Below are positions 20,499 through 25,272 of a DNA stretch of 25,272 nt, one piece after another. The notes under the pieces were generated by a model that was given only the letters and a program-made list of their open reading frames with translations, was not told the origin of the DNA and made no database searches. Origin of the DNA: a virus. Numbering within the stretch: position 1 is the stretch's first letter; each line of letters opens with the position of its first letter. The position numbers were made by a program, and so were the translations under genes. The stretch spans positions 1-25,272 of the IMG/VR virus record IMGVR_UViG_3300032286_000659, one strand, 5' to 3'.

Positions 20499-20792
20499 AT
20501 GAAGATGATCTACAGCACCCACAAGGCCGCAATCGTTCGCCGCGACAACCTCATATCTGGCCTGCGTGACTCGCAGCAATTCATGGCCGAGTCGCTGAAC
20601 CGGCAGCATGACAACTTCACCGGGTGGCTCCGGTGGCAGATTGAGAAGCGTGAGACTCGCATGGACACCATCGGCCTGATTGGAAAAGCGGGAGGCGGCG
20701 ACTTGGCCGCAGAGTCGGCACGGTCGGCCGGTGAGGCGGCGGCGTTTCGTGCCGTGTTGGATTACGTCAACAACGGCTGGAAGGCCGAGTGA
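20499..20792 (+). CDS. Hypothetical protein (97 aa)
   Basis: ATG 20499 is preceded by AAAGGAG (20488-20494). The 97 residues begin MKMIYSTHKAAIVRRDNLIS, and the middle (SLNRQHDNFTGWLRWQIEKR) looks helical and amphipathic. No family is recognised. It follows the small gene at 20256 by 36 bases and is probably in the same transcript. Confidence 0.6.
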   Translation: MKMIYSTHKAAIVRRDNLISGLRDSQQFMAESLNRQHDNFTGWLRWQIEKRETRMDTIGLIGKAGGGDLAAESARSAGEAAAFRAVLDYVNNGWKAE

Positions 20793-20798
20793 CGCTCT
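20788..20798. repeat. Direct repeat AGTGACGCTCT, copy 2
   Basis: Matches 20183-20193 exactly. GACGCT at 20791-20796 also pairs with AGCGTC at 20810-20815, a weak terminator-like stem without a T run. Confidence 0.5.
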
Positions 20799-20852
20799 AG
20801 AAATCACCTAGCGTCTGGCCCGGTGCGCTACAGCGGCGAGAGACGCCTCCCC

Positions 20853-20894
20853 CACCCCCTCTAGCCTGAGCTCGGCCACCGGCACAATTGCCGG
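20853..20894 (+). promoter_or_regulatory. Candidate late promoter and start-site hairpin before glycan genes
   Basis: CACCCCCT (20853-20860) is followed after 22 nt by CACAAT (20883-20888), with the ATG at 20897 eight bases on. The inverted repeat CCGGCA (20879-20884), TGCCGG (20889-20894) overlaps the -10 element. There is no ribosome site, again consistent with a leaderless mRNA. Confidence 0.38.
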
Positions 20895-20896
20895 CC

Positions 20897-21979
20897 ATGA
20901 TCGAGCACCTCCAGGCCCTCGCCATCCACGCCTACTACGCCGGCGAATTTGACGCCGGCCGCCGGGCCTGCGATCGCCTGCTCTCGATGCCACTCCCGCC
21001 GGAGGTCGAGATGCAGACGCGGTCTAATCGCCTTTGGTATCAGCCTCAGCTAGACGAGCTCGTCGACTGCCGGTTCGTGCGGGTCGACGTGGAGCCCGCC
21101 CACGATGGCTGGAGCCTGTTCAACCCGTCCATTCTCGCCCACGGCGACGAGCTTCTCGTCTGGGTGCGGTCCTCGAACTACCGCATCGTAGAGGGCCGCT
21201 ACGAGATGCCCCCGGCGGACGGCGGCATCATCCGCACCGAGGGCCTGCTCGCCCGCTACACGGCCGACCTCACGCTCCGCGACTGCCGCGGCGTCCGCCG
21301 GCCCGACTACCCGACCACCGGCTACCCGGTCGACGGTCTGGAGGACTGCCGCCTCCGCCATACCGCAAACGGTATCGGCGTGTCGGCCACGATTCGTAAC
21401 GCCGCCCCGTACGACGGCCGCTGCCGAATCGCGACGGCGACGCTTGACGTATGTCAAGCCAGCCTCGACGGCCTGGTCGTGCTCGACTCGCTCTCTACCC
21501 AAGAGCACGAAAAGAACTGGATGCCGCTAGAGGGCGGCCCGCACGCCGGAGGCTGGCTCTACGCCGCCAGCCACCGCGGGCACGTCGTGACGGTCGACCG
21601 CGACCCCAGCCTCGCCGGGGCCTACCTCATGCACCAGCGCGGCCCGGCTCCGCTGATCGCCAAGGAGTTCCGCGGCGGAGGCCAGGCGATCGCCTTCCGC
21701 GACGGCTACCTCGCGGTGATCCACGAGGTGGCCGCCATCGGCGACGGGAGGGCCTACGAGCACCGGCTCATCTGGCTCGACAATTCGTTGACGCTGCGGC
21801 GTATGTCGCAGCCGTTCGCGTTCCGCGAGCCGCGGGCGATCGAGTTTGCCGCCGGGCTCGCCGCCATGGGCGACCGGATCGTCGTGAGCTTCGGCGTGCG
21901 TGACGCCGAGGCGTGGCTCGTCGAGATCGCAGCCGACCAAGTGGAGCAGGTGCTCAATGTCATCCCCGTTTCGGACTAA
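20897..21979 (+). CDS. Five-bladed beta-propeller glycan protein (GH-like, 360 aa)
   Basis: ATG 20897 (MIEHLQALAIHAYYAGEFDA) was preferred to the TTG at 20888. Residues 1-48 are a short TPR-like helical segment. The rest follows the five-bladed propeller pattern of GH43/GH130-like proteins: NPS (residues 76-78), EDCR (149-152), EKNWMP (205-210), HEV (276-278), and EPRAIEFAAGLAAMGD with VVSFGVRDAEAWLVE at the end. Such domains are found fused to or beside glycosyltransferases in phages and bacteria and probably bind or process oligosaccharides. I cannot say whether it is catalytic. It overlaps the methyltransferase by 23 bases. Very GC-rich. Confidence 0.75.
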   Translation: MIEHLQALAIHAYYAGEFDAGRRACDRLLSMPLPPEVEMQTRSNRLWYQPQLDELVDCRFVRVDVEPAHDGWSLFNPSILAHGDELLVWVRSSNYRIVEGRYEMPPADGGIIRTEGLLARYTADLTLRDCRGVRRPDYPTTGYPVDGLEDCRLRHTANGIGVSATIRNAAPYDGRCRIATATLDVCQASLDGLVVLDSLSTQEHEKNWMPLEGGPHAGGWLYAASHRGHVVTVDRDPSLAGAYLMHQRGPAPLIAKEFRGGGQAIAFRDGYLAVIHEVAAIGDGRAYEHRLIWLDNSLTLRRMSQPFAFREPRAIEFAAGLAAMGDRIVVSFGVRDAEAWLVEIAADQVEQVLNVIPVSD

Positions 21980-22505
21980 GGTCTCCAAGGCCCTCGCCGA
22001 CGCCTGGCGGCCTCATGACTGGTTCGAGCTCAGTCAGGCCGTCGAGAATCACTACGTCCACAAGGCAAGCGTTTGCGCCGACGTGCGGCCGAAACGGGTG
22101 ATCGAGATCGGCACGCGGTGCGGCTACTCGCTCGTAGCCTTCGCGATCGCGGCCCCCGAGGCCCGCTACCTGTGCCTCGACGGGGCGACAGACTCCGACT
22201 CGTTTGACTGCCTCGCACACTGGGCGAGCGTGGTCGAGCGGTGGGTGATCGACGCGAGCCTCGTCGTCGTCGACACGAAGCACGTCCGCAGCCTGCCGCC
22301 GGCAGACTTCGCCCACGTTGACGGCGACCACAGTTTCGACGGTGCCCTCCGCGATCTACGGCTCGTCTCCCACTGCAAGACGATCCTCGCCGACGATTGC
22401 TGCAACCCCGAGGTCAAACGGGCGGTCGTGCAGTTCGCGGCCGAGCGTCACCGCCGCGTCGACTGGCATCACGACGGGCTCAGGGAGTCGGCCGTCCTCA
22501 CATGA
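21957..22505 (+). CDS. Class I SAM methyltransferase (182 aa)
   Basis: Motif I is VIEIGTRCGYS (residues 48-58), with YLCLDG after it and HVDGDHSFDGALRDLRLV (120-137), the pattern of Methyltransf_24-type enzymes that usually methylate sugars or small molecules. ATG 21957 lies within the end of the propeller gene, with GGAG at 21943-21946. The stop overlaps the glycosyltransferase start (ATGA). It is likely to methylate a glycan made by its neighbours, possibly a sugar O-methyl group. The assignment to glycan modification comes from context. Confidence 0.75.
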   Translation: MSSPFRTKVSKALADAWRPHDWFELSQAVENHYVHKASVCADVRPKRVIEIGTRCGYSLVAFAIAAPEARYLCLDGATDSDSFDCLAHWASVVERWVIDASLVVVDTKHVRSLPPADFAHVDGDHSFDGALRDLRLVSHCKTILADDCCNPEVKRAVVQFAAERHRRVDWHHDGLRESAVLT

Positions 22506-23554
22506 AAATCGGCGTCTACGCTCTCGCAAAAAACGAGATCAAGCACGCGGCCGCTTGGGCCGAATCCTGCCGCGAGGCCGACGTTCGCGTCGTCACCGAC
22601 ACCGGCTCCACCGATGGCACCGTCGAGGCCCTGGAGGCCGCCGGCGTGACGGTGGCCCGTGGCTACGTCTGCCCGTGGCGGTGGGACGACGCCCACAACC
22701 TCTCGCTTAACCACCTGCCGCCCGACATAGACATCGCCATCCGGCTCGACCTCGACGAGCGGATCCAGCCCGGCTGGCGGGAGGCCGTCGAGCGGGCGTG
22801 GGTGGACGGCACCAACAACCTGCGCTACCACTACGTCTGGTCGTGGGCACCGGACGGGTCCGAGGGGCTGACGTTTCATTGCGACCGCGTCCACGCCCGC
22901 CGTGGCTTCCGGTGGGCACAGGCGACCCACGAGGCGATTATCTGTTGGAGCGGCGACAAGGTGCAAGCGTTCGCCGAAGGGCTGCAGATCCACCACCACC
23001 GCGACGCCGGCAAAAAGCACGTCACCGACTTGACGCTCCTAGAGGTGGCGGTCCGCGAGGCTCCGCACGACGCTCGAGCCCAATGGTATCTCGCCCGCGA
23101 GCTTGACTATGCCGGGCGGCCAGAGGCTGCCGACGCCTTCCGCAAATATCTGACAATGGCGGGCGGCACGGCCACCGAGCGGAGCTACGCCGAGCGTTCG
23201 CTCTACCGTCTGACGGGCGACGAGCAGCACCTCCACAACGCTGCCGCAGAGGCACCAGGCGAGCCCGACGGGTGGGAGCGGCTGGCGTGGGTGAACTACC
23301 AACGACGCGAATGGCGAAACGTGGCAGGCTTCGCACGGCAGGCCACGGCGGCCGACTGGCCTAGCACGCATTGCACCGACCCGCACGCCCCGACGAAGGC
23401 CCTTGATCTACTCGCGGTCGCCCTCTGGGAGCTCGGCAGTCGGACAGACGCCCTACAGCACGCGCGGCAGGCTGCGGCAAGATGGCCGGAAGACGAGCGG
23501 CTTGCGAACAACGTGGCCGCCATGGAACGGATTCTCCAAGGGGCCGCCGCGTGA
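22502..23554 (+). CDS. Family 2 glycosyltransferase with TPR repeats (350 aa)
   Basis: MKIGVYALAKNEIKHAAAWA with TDTGSTDGT (residues 33-40) and the DxD motif RLDLDER (81-87, Asp83 and Asp85) mark a GT-A-fold GT2 enzyme that moves a sugar from a nucleotide donor. From about residue 176 to the end, helical repeats (APHDARAQWYLARELDYAGR) give several TPR units, as in GT2-TPR proteins that glycosylate peptide substrates. Start is fixed by the ATGA at 22502. The next gene starts with a GTGA overlap, so the cassette is fused to the tail operon. Target may be the Thr/Ser-rich collagen-like fibres or the host surface; neither is shown. Confidence 0.85.
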   Translation: MKIGVYALAKNEIKHAAAWAESCREADVRVVTDTGSTDGTVEALEAAGVTVARGYVCPWRWDDAHNLSLNHLPPDIDIAIRLDLDERIQPGWREAVERAWVDGTNNLRYHYVWSWAPDGSEGLTFHCDRVHARRGFRWAQATHEAIICWSGDKVQAFAEGLQIHHHRDAGKKHVTDLTLLEVAVREAPHDARAQWYLARELDYAGRPEAADAFRKYLTMAGGTATERSYAERSLYRLTGDEQHLHNAAAEAPGEPDGWERLAWVNYQRREWRNVAGFARQATAADWPSTHCTDPHAPTKALDLLAVALWELGSRTDALQHARQAAARWPEDERLANNVAAMERILQGAAA

Positions 23555-24006
23555 GCTATCTACGAGAGATTTCCGATTCTCTGGCCGACGGACTGGCGGC
23601 CGTTTCATGGAGCATCGAATCCACGACGGTCGAACGCAAGAACTGGGTCGCCGTCGACCTCGAGGATCTCGCGACGCCGCGTATTTACGTTACGCCCGGC
23701 GGTGCAACGATGGCTCGGGTCAGTCGAGCTACATCGCAGGCGGACTACTCGGTCGCAGTGTTTATCGGCCGCCACGTCCAGACAGACGCGGACGTGGACG
23801 GAATGATCGACCTAGCCGACGAGGTGCTCTTGCACATCAGGGCGCACGACTGGGCCAACTCAGAATCATGGCCGGAAGGCGTGACGAGCCCGATGGAAGT
23901 GGAGGTCGAGCTCAACCCCGACGACGCGCTCAATGAACGCAACGCCTGGCGGGCTGCCGTGAACGTGACCTATCGCGTGTTTCTGGCGGACGCACTACCG
24001 GAGTAA
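23551..24006 (+). CDS. Tail terminator/neck-like protein (151 aa)
   Basis: GTG 23551 overlaps the glycosyltransferase stop (GTGA). The 151 residues begin MSYLREISDSLADGLAAVSW and contain VDLEDLATPRIYVTPGGATM, DYSVAVFIGRHVQTDADVDG and a final TYRVFLADALPE, with an alpha-beta pattern like small neck or tail terminator proteins. Position supports this: it precedes a gp10-like gene and the tail tube. It ends four bases before the next start. Confidence 0.55.
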   Translation: MSYLREISDSLADGLAAVSWSIESTTVERKNWVAVDLEDLATPRIYVTPGGATMARVSRATSQADYSVAVFIGRHVQTDADVDGMIDLADEVLLHIRAHDWANSESWPEGVTSPMEVEVELNPDDALNERNAWRAAVNVTYRVFLADALPE

Positions 24007-24009
24007 GCC

Positions 24010-24741
24010 ATGGTGTCGTTTGGCTCCACCCGTCTCGCGCCTTCGTTTCGATTTAAGGCGAAGCTCAACATTCCGCATGTAAAAAAGCGCGTCAAGTCTG
24101 GCAATCTGAAGGCGCTTGATCGGGCCGGAAGCATCGTGCGGCAATCTGCAAAAAAGCAGTTTTCGCACCGCAGCGTAAAAGCCAAACCAAAGTGGTCGAT
24201 TGTCGGGAAAAAAGACGGGGACAACGTGCTTGCAATGGACTTCCGGCCGCCGAGAGCCGGCAAGATCACAAGCTGGAAAAACCCACGAGGAAGAGGGGCA
24301 ACGAAGACGGGTTTTTTGCGGACGCTGATTGCGTATGCCGTCGACAATGGCCGCGAGTCCGTCGTGATTGGTCCGACCGCCGAGGCGACGTGGCTCAATA
24401 AATTGCAGGAGTTTGGTGGATCATCGCGCCGCGTCTTGCGGCTTGTGGGGCGTTACCCGACAAACCCAAAAAAACCCAATCGCGTCCTCAAAGCCAACCC
24501 GCCGCCTGCCAGTATGCTCGGCGCTTCGGTTCGCAAAAGACGCAAAAGCCGAGGGTGGTACGGGGGGCGTGGGGCGTATGTCGGCGTCTGGATCGACCCG
24601 CTCCACACCAGGCGGCGCAGGACACAGGACTTGGCAACAAGTTCCGGCAAAGTGCCCCCGGCGCGTTTTATGGCGAATGGATTGGCGGCCAAGCGCGCCA
24701 AGCTCGCCGAGCAGTGGCGCGGCAAGATTTCTGGTCCGTGA
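24010..24741 (+). CDS. HK97 gp10-like neck/tail completion protein (243 aa)
   Basis: A basic 243-residue protein. VVIGPTAEATWLNKLQEFGG (about residues 118-137) and a terminal PPARFMANGLAAKRAKLAEQ resemble the VGP and RPFM signatures of HK97 gp10-type proteins that complete the neck or tail. It is longer than most of that family, with a Lys/Arg-rich insert (KKPNRVLKANPPP to RKRRKSRGWYGGRGAYVG). Start at ATG 24010, no strong ribosome site, four bases after the previous stop. Moderate confidence. Confidence 0.6.
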   Translation: MVSFGSTRLAPSFRFKAKLNIPHVKKRVKSGNLKALDRAGSIVRQSAKKQFSHRSVKAKPKWSIVGKKDGDNVLAMDFRPPRAGKITSWKNPRGRGATKTGFLRTLIAYAVDNGRESVVIGPTAEATWLNKLQEFGGSSRRVLRLVGRYPTNPKKPNRVLKANPPPASMLGASVRKRRKSRGWYGGRGAYVGVWIDPLHTRRRRTQDLATSSGKVPPARFMANGLAAKRAKLAEQWRGKISGP

Positions 24742-24749
24742 CCGCGTGA

Positions 24750-24788
24750 CGACACCCCCTACGGTCGCGCCTCTGCGGGTTGTAGTTT
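24750..24788 (+). promoter_or_regulatory. Candidate late promoter before tail-tube genes
   Basis: The 17 bases CGACACCCCCTACGGTC at 24750-24766 are identical to 11086-11102. CACCCCCT (24753-24760) is followed after 22 nt by TAGTTT (24783-24788). Here the gene downstream has AGGAGG (24812-24817), so the transcript would have a normal leader. Confidence 0.42.
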
Positions 24789-24822
24789 TGACGCTACCAC
24801 CCCCGCACACCAGGAGGCCAGC

Positions 24823-25146
24823 GTGGCTATCACACTCGGGAAAGACGTGACGATCACCGGCTTGACCGGCGCCCGATCCGTCTCCGTCACAAACTCTGCC
24901 GCCGAGGTCGACGTGACCAAGTTCGGCGATACCGCTCGCAAGTTCAAAAAGGCCATGATCGAACAGACCGTCGAGGTCGAGTGCGTCGATGACCCCGGCA
25001 TTGCCGCTGGCGCGACGTTTACGCTCGGCGGTTTGAGCACTGGCAACACGGTTGAGTTCATCGTCACGAGCGTGAGCCGCTCCGACCCGATCGACGGAAT
25101 CCGAACCTTTACCGTGAGCGCTTCGCGCGCCGCCGTTCAAACCTGA
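24823..25146 (+). CDS. Major tail tube-like protein 1 (107 aa)
   Basis: The GTG at 24823 follows AGGAGG (24812-24817). The product MAITLGKDVTITGLTGARSV has a beta-rich small-domain look with SAAEVDVTKFGDTARKF and a final RTFTVSASRAAVQT, as in short tail tube proteins. It follows the neck genes, as expected for the tube. The next gene begins MAIALGKDGSAPP and shares VDVT, so the two look like tandem paralogues. Confidence 0.6.
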   Translation: MAITLGKDVTITGLTGARSVSVTNSAAEVDVTKFGDTARKFKKAMIEQTVEVECVDDPGIAAGATFTLGGLSTGNTVEFIVTSVSRSDPIDGIRTFTVSASRAAVQT

Positions 25147-25165
25147 CCACAAGGAAACCCAACCC

Positions 25166-25272
25166 ATGGCAATTGCGCTCGGCAAAGACGGCTCCGCCCC
25201 TCCGTTCGGCACCGACATCATCTCGGCGACCTACACCGAGGAGTGCGAGGTAATCGACGTGACCAACCGCAC
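25166..25272 (+). CDS. Tail tube-like protein 2, cut by window end
   Basis: Starts at ATG 25166 with AAGGAAA (25151-25157) upstream and runs off the end of the window, giving 35 complete codons. The visible N-terminus MAIALGKDGSAPPFGTDIIS followed by ATYTEECEVIDVTNR parallels the previous gene in its MAI-LGKD start and a later VDVT/VIDVT. It is probably a paralogue or a second tail protein. It has no visible stop in the window. Confidence 0.5.
   Translation, partial: MAIALGKDGSAPPFGTDIISATYTEECEVIDVTNR

Noticed and set aside
21442-21459. GCTTGAC-N4-GTCAAGC inverted repeat in the propeller gene
   Set aside because: Seven-base arms within coding sequence, no further copies and no regulatory context; plausible by chance.
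1-25272. CRISPR array, tRNA or rRNA genes, insertion sequence
   Set aside because: No regularly spaced identical repeats of CRISPR size, no cloverleaf or rRNA-like stretch and no transposase-like gene were seen on reading both strands.

Overview
The window is a continuous piece of a tailed double-stranded DNA phage genome (a siphovirus-like phage or a prophage). It carries a terminase, portal, capsid and neck genes in canonical order. All 41 genes called here lie on the plus strand, are tightly packed, and many overlap by 1-4 bases (ATGA, GTGA, TGATG, TAATG). The DNA is GC-rich, and codons ending in C or G dominate. The host cannot be read from the sequence: there are no tRNA genes and no host flanks. 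Phage-encoded sliding clamp, collagen-like fibres and glycan enzymes fit an aquatic Gram-negative or planctomycete-type host, but that is a guess. No integrase, lysis gene, DNA polymerase or tape measure gene lies in the window.

Layout. Bases 83-8162 are the early/replication module. It holds small unknown genes, a RecT-like annealing protein, a ParB-like protein, a beta-class DNA methyltransferase with a LmbU-like N-terminus, and a replication initiator-like protein whose gene contains clustered GTAACG repeats plus a purine tract (a lambda-style candidate origin). These are followed by a LexA-type winged-helix protein, a DNA polymerase III beta-type sliding clamp, an HTH protein and a PD-(D/E)XK nuclease. 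Bases 8163-8568 are an A-rich non-coding stretch with hairpins and phased A-tracts just upstream of the terminase, a candidate cos/pac or regulatory site. Bases 8569-15550 are packaging and head: terminase large subunit, a GNAT acetyltransferase, a small head protein, portal, a 19-codon micro-ORF, a protease-scaffold-capsid fusion, a capsid cement protein and a neck protein.

Bases 15551-23554 look like an accessory island inserted between the neck and tail genes. It contains two collagen-like proteins, a small structural protein, an FN3 protein, a LamG-like protein, a small regulatory patch (excisionase-like HTH, operator-like inverted repeat, tandem GTTGAC repeats), then a glycan cassette (five-bladed propeller protein, methyltransferase, GT2 glycosyltransferase with TPRs). 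Bases 23551-25272 resume neck/tail morphogenesis: tail terminator-like, gp10-like, and two tandem tail-tube-like genes, the last cut by the window end.

The most interesting signals are: (1) a shared promoter-like architecture, CACCCCCT then 22-23 nt then a -10-like hexamer, in three intergenic gaps, with a weaker fourth copy at the window start whose spacer contains a 17-C run; (2) an in-frame internal ribosome site inside the protease-capsid fusion; (3) an origin-like iteron array inside the replication gene; (4) a perfect 26-bp palindrome inside the methyltransferase gene; (5) the fibre plus glycosylation island.
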